Assembly: GCF_003977595.1 (NCBI RefSeq)
Contig: NZ_RYYR01000027.1
Location: 1-54,467, forward strand
Length of the DNA stretch: 54,467 nucleotides
Direction: 5' to 3'
From: Lysinibacillus antri
Lineage (GTDB): Bacteria > Bacillota > Bacilli > Bacillales_A > Planococcaceae
Below the pieces are notes generated by a model. It saw only the letters and a program-made list of their open reading frames with translations, was not told where the DNA came from and did not search any database. Each line of letters opens with the position of its first letter. Position 1 is the first letter of the stretch. Positions 39,784 to 50,534 of this stretch are shown here, in pieces. A program made the translations under genes and the position numbers.

Positions 39784-39905
39784 TTAAGAAAAGCGCTAGC
39801 ATCCTCACGTAAGCCAAAAAAGCATCGGAGACTCCGACAAGAAGGTGCTAGGAACAGGCCGCGCTCGTGGGGCTGGTCGCTAACGCTAGCCACTGTTTAA
39901 AAAAA
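39784..39905. repeat. Dispersed intergenic repeat, copy 5 (long variant)
   Basis: Plus strand begins TAAGAAAAGCGCTAGCATCC (39790-39809) and ends GCTAGCCACTGTTTAAAA (39886-39903). Inside are GCATCGGAGACTCCGAC and CTAGCATCC...GGTGCTAG inverted segments, so the whole unit can fold into a cloverleaf-like structure. GC is far above its surroundings. It provides the false N-terminus of rnmV. Confidence 0.78.
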
Positions 39906-39946
39906 TTTATGTTTATACAGTAAAACAATCTTTGAACATTTTAACA

Positions 39947-39998
39947 TAGAAAAGCGGATACTGCTCGCCCGTAGCTAGACACCCGTTCTACTCTAAAT
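39947..39998. repeat. Dispersed intergenic repeat, copy 6 (short variant)
   Basis: Plus strand AGAAAAGCGGATACTGCTCG (39952-39971), then CCCGTAGCTAGACACCC. It shares the left start and CTCGCCC core with other copies but lacks the middle. It lies between the yabE terminator and copy 5. Confidence 0.65.
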
Positions 39999-40019
39999 TT
40001 ATCTTTACTAAAACTCAAA

Positions 40020-40063
40020 ACTAAAAAGAGCTCTCCTGTTTAGTCTACAGGAAAGCTCTCGAA
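40020..40063 (-). terminator. Terminator after yabE
   Basis: Stem GAGCTCTCCTGT / ACAGGAAAGCTC (40028-40039, 40047-40058) with one mismatch, then CTTTTTAGTTTTG on the minus strand. Confidence 0.9.
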
Positions 40064-40106
40064 AAACATTTTGGATATTCTTTTATTCTAGCGATAACTT
40101 CATAGA

Positions 40107-41315
40107 TTAATCTAAAATTTTAATGCGGACTTTTTTGCGTCCCCAATTTCTTGCTTGCTGATCTGAGTGTACTAATACGTCAATTTTATTTCCTTTAATC
40201 GAACCGCCAGTATCTCCAGCAATTGCATTACCATAACCCTCAACCCATACTTTTGTTCCTAGTGGGATGACACTTGGATCAACAGCGATAACCTTTAAAT
40301 CTGTATTATTTCTAAGGTTAATTCCTGATGCAGATGTTCCAGAGCACCCATTACAGTATGGTGTATACGCAGTAGCCGTTACATAAAACTCTTTTCCACC
40401 TGAACTTGAGCTTGTATCGTTACTACGTGATACGTTCGCAGTCACAACTTTAGTTCCTACTGCTACAACTTTTGTTTTTGGTTGTTGTATAACTTCTTCT
40501 GATTGGAGTACCTTCTCCACAACTACTCCATTTTCCTTAATTACTTCATACGTTCGAGAGACTTTTCCTTTCTCTCCTTGAGTAACTACTTTTTCTTTTC
40601 CTTTTAGCAATGAAGAGTCTGATTTCGTTTCAACTGCGAAATCTAAAGATTCTTCCACTACATCGGTAACCTTTTCTACACGAACTATTGTGACTTTATC
40701 ATCTGGAATGATTTTTGCATCCAAATCCTTTTCAACACGATCAAATTCATTAAGCTGAATTTCCTGTTGTTTTAAAAAGTTAGCGACCGTAGTCGAAGTG
40801 GACCAAACTTGTCTAGTTGTCGTACCATCGACAAGCGTTAACTGAAACGCCTTTTGAATATCGATTTTGTTAGTATCGCCTATTTCAGCATCTAGAGCTT
40901 TTGATATTAAATCGTGCTCTGCTACTTTGATATTTGCTTCTTCCAAAATGTTCTTCACTTTATTTTCAGTTGTCCATACCTTTGACTCATTTCCATCAAC
41001 TGAAATTGTAACTTCTCTTGCCTGTTCCCATTCTATCGTCATTCCACTGTTTAGTTTTGTTTCCAGCGCGGGTGAAACTTTATCGTATTCTGAAAAATTC
41101 ACTTCTTTTTCTTCTAAAAGTTCTTCAACTGTTTCTGCGTGGGTAAATATTTTTTCTTCTTCACCATTTGTATTTATAACAACTGGAGTTTTAGTCCCTT
41201 GGTAAAGAACAAATGACAGTGCAGATCCAAACACGACCACTGATAAACTGGTGACCAGTGTTTGCTTACGCCTCAATGACTTTGAGAACCAGTTTTTCAC
41301 AGGATTTCCTGACAT
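40107..41315 (-). CDS. yabE: G5/3D-domain cell-wall protein (YabE, Rpf/Sps-like)
   Basis: Secreted or anchored cell-wall protein of 402 residues: basic N-terminus and one transmembrane segment (about 18-40), three ubiquitin-like DUF348 repeats (about 45-215), a G5 domain (about 215-290), a Ser-rich linker, and a C-terminal 3D domain with VTATAYTPYC and GDTGGSIKGNKIDV carrying the catalytic aspartates. The last is a lytic transglycosylase-like fold. The ATG at 41315 has AAGGAGG upstream; the GTG at 41336 lies before that site. B. subtilis yabE is controlled by an antisense RNA; I see no obvious antisense promoter. Confidence 0.94.
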   Translation of the reverse strand: MSGNPVKNWFSKSLRRKQTLVTSLSVVVFGSALSFVLYQGTKTPVVINTNGEEEKIFTHAETVEELLEEKEVNFSEYDKVSPALETKLNSGMTIEWEQAREVTISVDGNESKVWTTENKVKNILEEANIKVAEHDLISKALDAEIGDTNKIDIQKAFQLTLVDGTTTRQVWSTSTTVANFLKQQEIQLNEFDRVEKDLDAKIIPDDKVTIVRVEKVTDVVEESLDFAVETKSDSSLLKGKEKVVTQGEKGKVSRTYEVIKENGVVVEKVLQSEEVIQQPKTKVVAVGTKVVTANVSRSNDTSSSSGGKEFYVTATAYTPYCNGCSGTSASGINLRNNTDLKVIAVDPSVIPLGTKVWVEGYGNAIAGDTGGSIKGNKIDVLVHSDQQARNWGRKKVRIKILD

Positions 41316-41343
41316 GAAAAAACGCCTCCTTGACACTCGTTGG

Positions 41344-41373
41344 ATTATACGGGCTACTTTATTGATTTGTCAA
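41344..41373 (-). promoter_or_regulatory. yabE promoter (sigma-A)
   Basis: Minus strand perfect TTGACA (41373-41368), 18-nt spacer, perfect TATAAT (41349-41344), 28 nt before the start codon. Confidence 0.87.
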
Positions 41374-41459
41374 TCGGTTTAACTTTTTACAAAATTATCT
41401 AATTGCCTTAAACCCTTCCTTTACGCAGTTTCGGAGACGATTGGTAATTAATTCTTAAT

Positions 41460-42227
41460 TTAATTGAGTTTGAAGAATTTAATCGCATTGGAAGTTGTAG
41501 CCTTAGCAACTTCTTCAACTGTTAATTCTTTTTGGCGAGCGATTTCTTCTGCTACTAATGGCACGTATGAAGGTTCATTACGTTTCCCTCGATATGGATG
41601 TGGTGCTAGGTAAGGCGCATCTGTTTCAATCATTAAGTACTCAAGTGGGATTTCCTTTGCAACTTCCTTTGGCATCCGTGCATTTTTAAATGTAACGGGT
41701 CCACCCAAGCTAATCATGAAATTCATATCAATACATTCACGAGCAGTTTCAACACTACCCCCGAAGCAATGCATCACGCCACCAACACTTGCTGCATTTT
41801 CTTCACGTAAAATTTTAACCACATCTCCTGTTGCATCACGATTGTGTATAACAATTGGAAGCTGTAATTTTTGAGCTAAATGAATCTGTTTACGAAACAG
41901 CTCTTGTTGAATATCTTTTGGCGACTTGTCCCAATAGTAATCCAATCCAGTTTCGCCAATTGCGACAACTTTTGGATGAATCGCAAGTTGTTCAATCCAT
42001 TGTAAGTCTTCTTCCGTACAATCAATTGCATCAACCGGGTGCCAGCCAATAACTGCATAAATAAATTCATAAGCATCTGCCAATTCCATAGCTTTTTCAA
42101 TTGTTTTGCGATCAAAACCAACAACGACCATCTTTTCTACTTTCGCCGCGAGTGCTCTCTCGATAACTTGTTGTAAATCTTCTTCGTATTGATCTGCGTT
42201 TAAATGGACATGTGTATCTATAAACAT
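41460..42227 (-). CDS. TatD-family metal-dependent DNase (YabD)
   Basis: 255 residues, TIM-barrel hydrolase with metal ligands H6 and H8 (DTHVHLN), Glu in GETGLDYYWD, His in VIHNRDA and MHCFGG, and Asp in ETDAPYL. Family members are 3'-5' nucleases or D-amino-acyl tRNA-related hydrolases. The ATG at 42227 has GGAGA 9 nt upstream; TTG at 42236 abuts that site. It follows metS, the standard metS-yabD arrangement, but with a 243-nt gap holding its own regulatory region. Confidence 0.94.
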   Translation of the reverse strand: MFIDTHVHLNADQYEEDLQQVIERALAAKVEKMVVVGFDRKTIEKAMELADAYEFIYAVIGWHPVDAIDCTEEDLQWIEQLAIHPKVVAIGETGLDYYWDKSPKDIQQELFRKQIHLAQKLQLPIVIHNRDATGDVVKILREENAASVGGVMHCFGGSVETARECIDMNFMISLGGPVTFKNARMPKEVAKEIPLEYLMIETDAPYLAPHPYRGKRNEPSYVPLVAEEIARQKELTVEEVAKATTSNAIKFFKLN

Positions 42228-42336
42228 TGTTTTCAATCTCCTATCGTCTATTCTATTGAAAAGTGATATTGCGTAGTTAACATCTACATTACAGAAATGT
42301 TACAAGAACTACTTTTTCATGACATTGTTCTTATCT

Positions 42337-42376
42337 AATTTTGTCGTTTTTAGTATATTATACCTACGACAAAATT
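42337..42376 (-). promoter_or_regulatory. Perfect 10-bp inverted repeat around tatD -10 box
   Basis: AATTTTGTCG (42337-42346) and CGACAAAATT (42367-42376) are exact inverted copies with 20 nt between them. A perfect TATAAT on the minus strand (42362-42357) lies in the centre, but no good -35 is found 16-18 nt upstream. This looks like an operator for a dimeric regulator. Half-sites contain TTTGTCG, partly like a Spo0A box. Confidence 0.6.
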
Positions 42377-42431
42377 TTCTTGCCTTGATTTTACTATAAT
42401 AGGATAGCTATTTTAGGCTTAAATTAAGCGT

Positions 42432-42466
42432 GAAAAACCTGTTGAACAAGAAATTGCTCAACAGGT
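42432..42466 (-). terminator. Terminator after metS
   Basis: Perfect stem ACCTGTTGA / TCAACAGGT (42437-42445, 42458-42466), 12-nt loop, then TTTTCACGC on the minus strand. Confidence 0.78.
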
Positions 42467-42479
42467 ATACACTGACTTC

Positions 42480-44450
<1,971 letters not shown>

Positions 44451-44487
44451 TCAAAATTGCCTCCAATTGTCAAACGGTATAGTTTTT

Positions 44488-44516
44488 ATTTTATCGAAGT
44501 AAGAAATTTGTTTCAA
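44488..44516 (-). promoter_or_regulatory. metS promoter (sigma-A)
   Basis: Minus strand TTGAAA (44516-44511), 17-nt spacer, TAAAAT (44493-44488), 37 nt before the GTG start. Confidence 0.65.
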
Positions 44517-44705
44517 TGAAAGAATATTATTACAGCACTTTGTCGAAAAATAAAGATATAGAAAAAGGTGTAAATTTGTTGGAACTTTCTACTTAAAAAA
44601 AACGTTTTATATTAAGAATCTCTATTTTTTTCGAATTTTATAATAAGTTTTTCAAATTATTGCATAAAAATTAGCATACAATTTTAAACCATTAATGCTA
44701 AATAA
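44517..44705. other. metS-abrB divergent region
   Basis: AT-rich spacer between divergent promoters. No ORF with a ribosome site and no clear repeat. A run of A/T tracts (44580-44680) may be a curved or AbrB-binding region; this is a guess from composition. Confidence 0.35.
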
Positions 44706-44734
44706 TTGACGTTTATGGCATTACTTGGTATGAT
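44706..44734 (+). promoter_or_regulatory. abrB promoter (sigma-A)
   Basis: TTGACG (44706-44711), 17-nt spacer, TATGAT (44729-44734). The expected start of transcription near 44741 lies 15 nt upstream of the Spo0A boxes. Confidence 0.82.
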
Positions 44735-44755
44735 TCTATTCAGACAAGGAATCGA

Positions 44756-44772
44756 TGTCGAATTTTGACGAA
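44756..44772 (+). promoter_or_regulatory. Tandem Spo0A boxes repressing abrB
   Basis: TGTCGAA (44756-44762) and TGACGAA (44766-44772), direct repeats 10 nt apart. This is the same arrangement as in the B. subtilis abrB promoter, downstream of the transcription start, where Spo0A~P blocks transcription. Confidence 0.9.
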
Positions 44773-44806
44773 TATATATTAAAAATTAACAGGAGGAAAT
44801 ATTGTC

Positions 44807-45085
44807 ATGAAATCAACAGGTATCGTTCGTAAAGTCGATGAATTAGGTCGTGTAGTTATTCCTATCGAACTTCGTCGTACACTAGGTATTGCAGAAAAAG
44901 ATGCATTAGAAATTTACGTTGATGACGATAAAATCATTCTAAAAAAATATATGCCAAACATGACTTGTGCCGTGACTGGAGAAGTTTCGGATGAAAACTT
45001 CCGTCTAGCTGGAGGTAAATTAATTTTAAGTCCTGAAGGTGCAGAAATTTTAATGCGTGAAATTCAACAACACGTGAAAAAATAA
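44807..45085 (+). CDS. abrB: Transition-state regulator AbrB
   Basis: 92 residues, on the plus strand. The AbrB DNA-binding domain (1-50) starts MKSTGIVRKVDELGRVVIPI; the C-terminal half (56-92, VTGEVSDENFRLAGGKLILS) drives tetramer formation. It represses stationary-phase genes until Spo0A~P shuts it off. AGGAGG precedes the ATG. The Spo0A boxes upstream confirm the identity as AbrB rather than Abh. It shares a strong bidirectional hairpin terminator with rsmI. Confidence 0.98.
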   Translation: MKSTGIVRKVDELGRVVIPIELRRTLGIAEKDALEIYVDDDKIILKKYMPNMTCAVTGEVSDENFRLAGGKLILSPEGAEILMREIQQHVKK

Positions 45086-45094
45086 AATTGTGCA

Positions 45095-45137
45095 AAGGGG
45101 ACGTCCCAAAATGACTTTTCGGACGTCCCCTTTTTAT
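45095..45137. terminator. Bidirectional terminator abrB/rsmI, hairpin family copy A
   Basis: Stem AAAGGGGACGTCC / GGACGTCCCCTTT (45096-45108, 45121-45133), 12-nt loop with AAAATGACTTTT. A closely similar hairpin lies at 52708-52750 with the same loop pattern, so this is a repeated element as well as a terminator. Confidence 0.9.
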
Positions 45138-45139
45138 TG

Positions 45140-46018
45140 TTATGATTCATGATGATATTGTTGATACACATCTCGCTTTGCTAATCCACGTACTTTTGCT
45201 ACTTCTTTTATGGCTTCCTTTGAATTCAGATCTCGTTCTTGCATTAAATAGTCTATATGCTCTATAACAGAGTATTTTGTCCAATACGCTTCTTCCTCTG
45301 CTTCTTCCTCCCCATTTGGATTCCCTTCAATGACAATACAAAATTCCCCGCGTATTTCATTTTCCGCTACCCATGTATTCGCCTCTTCAATCGTTCCACG
45401 TAAAAATTCCTCAAACTTCTTTGTCAGTTCTCGTGCTAAGGTAATTTTGCGATTTCCTAGTATAAGCTCTAAATCCTTTAATGTCTCTTTTAAACGATGT
45501 GGCGCTTCGTAAAAAATGATTGTTTCTTCGCGTTTCGCTAATTTCTCTAATTGTTGTCTACGTTCTTTTTTATTACGATTCAAAAAACCAAAGAAGTAAA
45601 ACGGCTGTGGCGTAATACCTGATGCAATTAAAGCAGTAAGGGCTGCATTTGCCCCTGGGATCGGAACTACAGCAAATTCCTCTTCTAATGCTTTGTCGAC
45701 GATATCTGCTCCTGGATCTGATATACAAGGGAGACCCGCATCACTGACTAAGGCTATAGATTTTCCCTCACGTAAGAAGTGCAGAATTTTTTCCCCACCC
45801 TGTTCTAAATTGTGTTCATGGTAACTAACTAAGGGTGTTTGGATGTCAAAATAATTACAAAGTTTTTTTGTATTCCGTGTATCTTCTGCTGCGATAAAAT
45901 CCACTTCTTTTAATATACGAAGTGCTCGAACTGTCATATCTTCTAGATTACCGATTGGTGTCGCAACTAAGTAGAGGCAACTACCTACTTCATGCTGACT
46001 GCTTTTTTGTGATTTCAT
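45140..46018 (-). CDS. rsmI: 16S rRNA 2'-O-ribose C1402 methyltransferase
   Basis: 292 residues of the tetrapyrrole-methylase fold. Typical start [18 protein letters not shown] (12-29), [30 protein letters not shown] and [14 protein letters not shown]. It methylates C1402 in the decoding centre. AGGAGG precedes the ATG, which overlaps the yazA stop by 4 nt. Confidence 0.97.
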   Translation of the reverse strand: MKSQKSSQHEVGSCLYLVATPIGNLEDMTVRALRILKEVDFIAAEDTRNTKKLCNYFDIQTPLVSYHEHNLEQGGEKILHFLREGKSIALVSDAGLPCISDPGADIVDKALEEEFAVVPIPGANAALTALIASGITPQPFYFFGFLNRNKKERRQQLEKLAKREETIIFYEAPHRLKETLKDLELILGNRKITLARELTKKFEEFLRGTIEEANTWVAENEIRGEFCIVIEGNPNGEEEAEEEAYWTKYSVIEHIDYLMQERDLNSKEAIKEVAKVRGLAKRDVYQQYHHES

Positions 46019-46275
46019 TGATGTCCTCCTATGTACTTCAATTTTTCACTTCGCTTTAATTGTTTAAACGCATATTCTGCGCGCATTGCTTCTTGCTTGG
46101 TCGCATAGGTTTCGTAATAAATACACTTAACAGGACGATGTGACTTTGTATATTTCGCACCTTTGCCTGCATTATGTGTAGCTACACGTTTTTCCAAGTT
46201 ATTTGTGTAGCCTGCATATAGGGATTGATCCGCGCATTCTAAAACATAAAAGATATGGCTATTGCTTTTCTCCAT
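46015..46275 (-). CDS. yazA: GIY-YIG domain protein (YazA/UPF0213)
   Basis: About 86 residues. The GIY-YIG motif is degenerate in the usual way for this family: [16 protein letters not shown], with His and Arg residues ([22 protein letters not shown]). A structure-specific nuclease role is presumed. ATG at 46275 is preferred to GTG at 46287 by comparison with B. subtilis YazA; the ribosome site is poor for either. It overlaps the end of trmN6 by 17 nt. Confidence 0.93.
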   Translation of the reverse strand: MEKSNSHIFYVLECADQSLYAGYTNNLEKRVATHNAGKGAKYTKSHRPVKCIYYETYATKQEAMRAEYAFKQLKRSEKLKYIGGHQ

Positions 46276-47005
46276 ACAGTATTTCACTCACTTCTTTTGT
46301 ATATTGATTGTGATCATCATATACATACAATGGGGGCAATATTTTTAAATCAGGTTTGCCATCTTTTATTCCTTCTATTAATAGCGTATTCGCCTCTTTA
46401 CCGAATTTAGGGTAAACGAAGCGAATTCGTTTCGGCTCAAGACGATATTTCCTCATGGACGTCACAATATCTAACAGGCGCCCAGGACGGTGAACAAAAG
46501 CTGCTTTACCACCTTGTTTTAATAAGCGACTAGCTGACTCGATGGCTTCATCTAATGTTAGGTAGATCTCATGACGTGCGATGGCATAATGCTCACTTAC
46601 ATTTTTATCACTTAATTCATGAGCTAAAAAATATGGTGGGTTACACGTGACAACATCATACTGCTCAACACCCAGTTGAGATGGGATTTCCTTTACATCC
46701 CCTTGAATCATCTGAATTTGCTCTCCTAGTTTATTATAACGTACACTGCGCATCGCCATGTCATAAAGCCGTTCTTGTAATTCTACGCCGGTAATATCCG
46801 CCTTTGTACGTGCACTTAAAAATAATGGGATAACGCCATTACCTGAACATAAATCAACAATTTTCCCTTTGTTTTTTGGGACACTGACAAATCTCGATAA
46901 AAGTACCGCATCTAAAGAAAATGAAAAAACAGAAGGACTTTGGATAATACGTAAATCTTCTGCTAATAGGTAATCCAAGCGTTCATCATCTTTTAACCAT
47001 TCCAT
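46259..47005 (-). CDS. trmN6: tRNA1(Val) adenine-N6 methyltransferase family (YabB)
   Basis: About 248 residues, class I SAM methyltransferase. Motif [15 protein letters not shown] and the catalytic CNPPYF are visible. The family modifies A37 of tRNA-Val in E. coli; the B. subtilis YabB substrate is presumed similar. ATG at 47005 matches the family start ([13 protein letters not shown]); earlier in-frame ATGs at 47023 and 47065 have no better site. Confidence 0.93.
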   Translation of the reverse strand: MEWLKDDERLDYLLAEDLRIIQSPSVFSFSLDAVLLSRFVSVPKNKGKIVDLCSGNGVIPLFLSARTKADITGVELQERLYDMAMRSVRYNKLGEQIQMIQGDVKEIPSQLGVEQYDVVTCNPPYFLAHELSDKNVSEHYAIARHEIYLTLDEAIESASRLLKQGGKAAFVHRPGRLLDIVTSMRKYRLEPKRIRFVYPKFGKEANTLLIEGIKDGKPDLKILPPLYVYDDHNQYTKEVSEILYGEKQ

Positions 47006-47111
47006 TACTAAATACCGCTCCATTTCATAAAAAGTAAGTACAACTCGTGAAAACCTTCGAAACAACTAGCGATGTTTAACAGCTTGTACTAAGCATAATT
47101 CTTTTCCATAA

Positions 47112-47150
47112 ACAAAAGACTGAAAACCACACGCTGTGGCATCAGTCTTT
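47112..47150 (-). terminator. Terminator after yabA
   Basis: Outer stem AAAGACTGA / TCAGTCTTT (47115-47123, 47142-47150) enclosing CCACA-cgc-TGTGG, followed by TTGTTTATGG on the minus strand. Confidence 0.85.
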
Positions 47151-47166
47151 AATCTAGTATACTTCA

Positions 47167-47526
47167 TTAACCATTCTGTTTATTTAAAAACGAAAGACAA
47201 AACAAGCAATCTTCCCCTTTTCGGGAACTTCCAAAGTGTACATGACATACATGGAAGCCTTCTTGATAAAGACGAGCTAGATTATCATATCCTTCACCGA
47301 TATCTAACATGCTAACTTTTTCTTTATTAGACGTCTCATCTTGGGGCACATCTGTGTCGATCAGTTCCTCTAAACGTCTACGTAGGTGAAGGTTTTCCGT
47401 CTGAATTGCTTGATGCTCTTCCACCATATGTGCAACATACTTTTTTAAGTCGTTATATTGTTGCTGTAGCGATTCGAGTTGTTGTTCGAACGCCATAACA
47501 GTATCTAAGAAATTACGGTCCTTCAC
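47167..47526 (-). CDS. yabA: Initiation-control protein YabA
   Basis: Negative regulator of replication initiation that links DnaA to DnaN. 119 residues: N-terminal leucine-zipper-like coiled coil (about 6-60) and C-terminal zinc domain with CHVHFGS (C-x-H) and CLFC. GTG at 47526 (codon 5 of the open frame) aligns exactly with the B. subtilis start; AAAGGTGGGG lies upstream. Confidence 0.95.
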   Translation of the reverse strand: MKDRNFLDTVMAFEQQLESLQQQYNDLKKYVAHMVEEHQAIQTENLHLRRRLEELIDTDVPQDETSNKEKVSMLDIGEGYDNLARLYQEGFHVCHVHFGSSRKGEDCLFCLSFLNKQNG

Positions 47527-47557
47527 GAAAAAGCCCACCCCACCTTTGCGTTTTTAT

Positions 47558-48373
47558 CTATATCAAATTTTTCTCACATTCCAGAATCTCATCTAATGTA
47601 TATTCAACTGTGCGTTCTTGCTCTTGTAAATATACTTGAATTAAACGTTCTAATACATTAATCCCGACAACATTTCCTACTCCATCAGGTGTCATCGTTG
47701 TATCCCCGATATCTGGCATTCCTTCTTTTGCTGTTTCATAATCGTCGTTTTCATATTTTAAACAACACATTAAGCGACCACAAAGCCCAGAAATTTTTGT
47801 TGGATTTAAAGATAAATTTTGATCCTTCGCCATTTTTATAGAAACTGGATCAAAATCCCCTAAAAACGTTGAACAACATAACATTCGACCACACGGACCG
47901 ATTCCACCGAGAAGTTTTGCTTCATCACGTACACCAATTTGACGTAACTCAATACGTGTGCGGAAAATGGAAGCTAAATCTTTTACTAGTTCGCGAAAAT
48001 CGACACGACCTTCTGCGGTAAAGTAAAAGATGATTTTATTTCGATCAAATGTATATTCAACATCAACAAGCTTCATATCTAAGTTATGCTCACTAATTTT
48101 CGTGTTTGCTAACTCATAAGCTCGTTGTGATTCTTGCGCATTTTCTTCTACTTGGATACGATCACGTTCATCAGCAGGGCGTAATACTTGTTTTAATGGT
48201 AAAACAACATCATTTTCTCCTACTTGCTTCATCGGAACGACAATCTTTCCATATTCGACCCCTCTTGCGGTTTCTACTATGACATACTGCCCCTTTTCAA
48301 GTAGAAAATCACTGGGATCGAAGTAATATATTTTACCCGCCTTTTTAAAGCGGACTCCGACTACATTATACAA
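47558..48373 (-). CDS. ricT: RicT (YaaT), Fe-S subunit of the Ric complex
   Basis: 271 residues, PSP1-domain protein. Cysteines for the Fe-S clusters lie in GPCGRMLCCST and GLCGRLMCCLKYE. With RicA and RicF it controls RNase Y processing and, in B. subtilis, supports Spo0F phosphorylation. Start TTG at 48373, with AGGAGGGG 8 nt upstream inside the end of holB. Confidence 0.96.
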   Translation of the reverse strand: MYNVVGVRFKKAGKIYYFDPSDFLLEKGQYVIVETARGVEYGKIVVPMKQVGENDVVLPLKQVLRPADERDRIQVEENAQESQRAYELANTKISEHNLDMKLVDVEYTFDRNKIIFYFTAEGRVDFRELVKDLASIFRTRIELRQIGVRDEAKLLGGIGPCGRMLCCSTFLGDFDPVSIKMAKDQNLSLNPTKISGLCGRLMCCLKYENDDYETAKEGMPDIGDTTMTPDGVGNVVGINVLERLIQVYLQEQERTVEYTLDEILECEKNLI

Positions 48374-49370
48374 ATGTATACCCCTCCTGCAGGTTAAGCA
48401 TTAACTGCTCCATCATAAGCGTACGATTCATGTTACGTTGCAAATTCTGTCTTGCTTGTAAAATTGCCTGCATCTGTTGCGACAAACGTTCAAAAGTCGT
48501 GTTTAATGCGAGCTCCTTCCAACTTTGTAACATGTCTGGATATGTAAAATTGGCTTTTTGATCTGCCTTTATTGCTACAATATCTCGATATGCAAAAAGC
48601 AATAAATCTAACGCTTGTTCTATTTCATTCTTTTCTTTGAATGAAGTTAGCCAGTCTTCATACACTACTAATAATGCTTCGTGTACATTTTTCTTAACTG
48701 TCTCTACTAATTTTAACACTGTTTTTCTTGCATGTGCAAACTGCTCATCATTTGCTAATGAAATTGCTGTATCAAGACTATATGTTAACATGCTGACGGT
48801 AGAGGCCATTGAGTATGTTACACCTTGTTCTTGTAATTGTTTTAATAAGATGTCCCTCGGTATATTTGCAAATTTTATATGCTGGCAACGCGACTGAATT
48901 GTAGGCAATATTGCTTGATAGCTTTCTGTAAGCAAAATTGCTGTAACATCTCCATCTGGCTCTTCTAGAAATTTTAGTAATGTGTTTGCAGAAGAGGTAT
49001 TTAGACGATCTGCATGGTGAAGGACATAAACTTTTCGCCCTTCTTCAATACTTGTTTTTGTCATACCAGATATAAGGTCTCGAATTTGGTCAATTTTAAT
49101 AAATTGTCCATCTGGTTCAAGTTGCTTTACATTCGGATGGTTCCCAGAATCAACGCGTTTACAATTTCGACATGTTTCACATGGAACATTTTTCGACGGG
49201 TTTAGACACAGAAGCAGTTTTATGAAGAACATTGCAACTTCTTGTTTTCCAGTCCCTTTTGCACCATCAAAAATGTAAGCATGAGCAGTTCGGTTTTTTT
49301 CAAAGATTGTTTGAAGTTGTTTCATCACTACAGGTTGGATTGCCTTAAGTTCTTCCACATGTCCTTCCAT
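48366..49370 (-). CDS. holB: DNA polymerase III subunit delta'
   Basis: Clamp-loader subunit. About 334 residues: P-loop-like GAKGTGKQE (about 38-46), zinc module with four cysteines (PCETCRNCKR preceded by LLCLN), SSANTLLKFLEEP. ATG at 49370 has AAGGTG upstream; the GTG 9 nt earlier overlaps that site. It overlaps ricT by 8 nt. Confidence 0.95.
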   Translation of the reverse strand: MEGHVEELKAIQPVVMKQLQTIFEKNRTAHAYIFDGAKGTGKQEVAMFFIKLLLCLNPSKNVPCETCRNCKRVDSGNHPNVKQLEPDGQFIKIDQIRDLISGMTKTSIEEGRKVYVLHHADRLNTSSANTLLKFLEEPDGDVTAILLTESYQAILPTIQSRCQHIKFANIPRDILLKQLQEQGVTYSMASTVSMLTYSLDTAISLANDEQFAHARKTVLKLVETVKKNVHEALLVVYEDWLTSFKEKNEIEQALDLLLFAYRDIVAIKADQKANFTYPDMLQSWKELALNTTFERLSQQMQAILQARQNLQRNMNRTLMMEQLMLNLQEGYTFV

Positions 49371-49542
49371 TTCCTTCACCTTTTTTCTTATACATATCCA
49401 TTATATTAGCGTAATTGCCTCCGAATACATTTTGAAGCTTTCCCTACATAATGCAGTCAATTGTTTAGCAGCTGTTGCACGGATGCGAATATTAGGGATA
49501 GGTTCTTTCTATAGAAGTTATCATTTCCTTTTAACATCTTTA

Positions 49543-49587
49543 GAAAAAACCCCGTGTCTAGTACACGCACACTAAGACACGGGTTTT
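49543..49587 (-). terminator. Terminator after yaaR
   Basis: Stem AACCCCGTGTC / GACACGGGTT (49548-49558, 49576-49585) with inner GTGTGCGTGTAC loop, TTTTTTC on the minus strand. It overlaps the yaaR stop codon. Confidence 0.85.
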
Positions 49588-50026
49588 ACATATATAAGTT
49601 AATTAACAAACCTTTAATTTCGCCAATTCGGTCAAGTAAATCGATGGTGTCTTTCTCTTCACTTAATATTTCTTGAGCAAGTTCGACTAAATGTTCATCA
49701 ATTGTTTCGACTATTTTCAAGCGTCTGCCTTCTCCAAAGCGATTCCACGTGTGAGACTGTTTCATATCTAGACCATATTCGACAGCTTCCTGTAAAAAGC
49801 GCTTAACGAGCATTTTAAATCGAGTTAGTTCACGTAAATTACGAGATCTAGCTACTCGATCACCTGCAGCAGATATATCGCCGAGTAATCTTGAAAGTTG
49901 TTCGGTTTGTAACTTTGAACCTTGTTTTACAAGTATTTCACCAAAGCGGTTGCCCGATTGGTTTGTATGCTTTAACTCGTTATGGTTTGTATTTAAACCT
50001 ACGCGTAAATCTTGATTTATTTTCAA
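49586..50026 (-). CDS. yaaR: YaaR, DUF327 family protein
   Basis: 146 residues, mostly helical, with KQGSKLQTEQLSRLLGDI and TRFKMLVKRFLQEAVEYG as the conserved core. Function is not established. The start is TTG with GGAGG 10 nt upstream. It lies 16 nt after darA as in B. subtilis. Confidence 0.9.
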   Translation of the reverse strand: MKINQDLRVGLNTNHNELKHTNQSGNRFGEILVKQGSKLQTEQLSRLLGDISAAGDRVARSRNLRELTRFKMLVKRFLQEAVEYGLDMKQSHTWNRFGEGRRLKIVETIDEHLVELAQEILSEEKDTIDLLDRIGEIKGLLINLYM

Positions 50027-50042
50027 TTACCTTTCGCCTCCA

Positions 50043-50378
<336 letters not shown>

Positions 50379-50514
50379 TCACTCCCTATATATTTTATAT
50401 CTTCAAGTGGACTGTTTAAAAATACAGATCTAAAAATTCTACTAAAGATATCTATACGAAGCAAATTATTCCATGCATTAAAGCAGGCTCAAGTTGGTGT
50501 TTATATTATAGCAT

Positions 50515-50525
50515 ACAATACTAGT
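50515..50525 (-). promoter_or_regulatory. darA promoter, extended -10
   Basis: Minus strand TATGC-TATAAT (50525-50515), a perfect -10 with TG extension; no good -35. It overlaps the region just downstream of tmk and lies about 140 nt before darA. Confidence 0.55.
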
Positions 50526-50534
50526 TCACTTCAT

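Noticed and set aside
44451..44700. Possible T-box riboswitch upstream of metS
   Set aside because: No AGGGTGG-type core, no antiterminator or terminator pair, and a plain sigma-A promoter lies 37 nt before the start codon.
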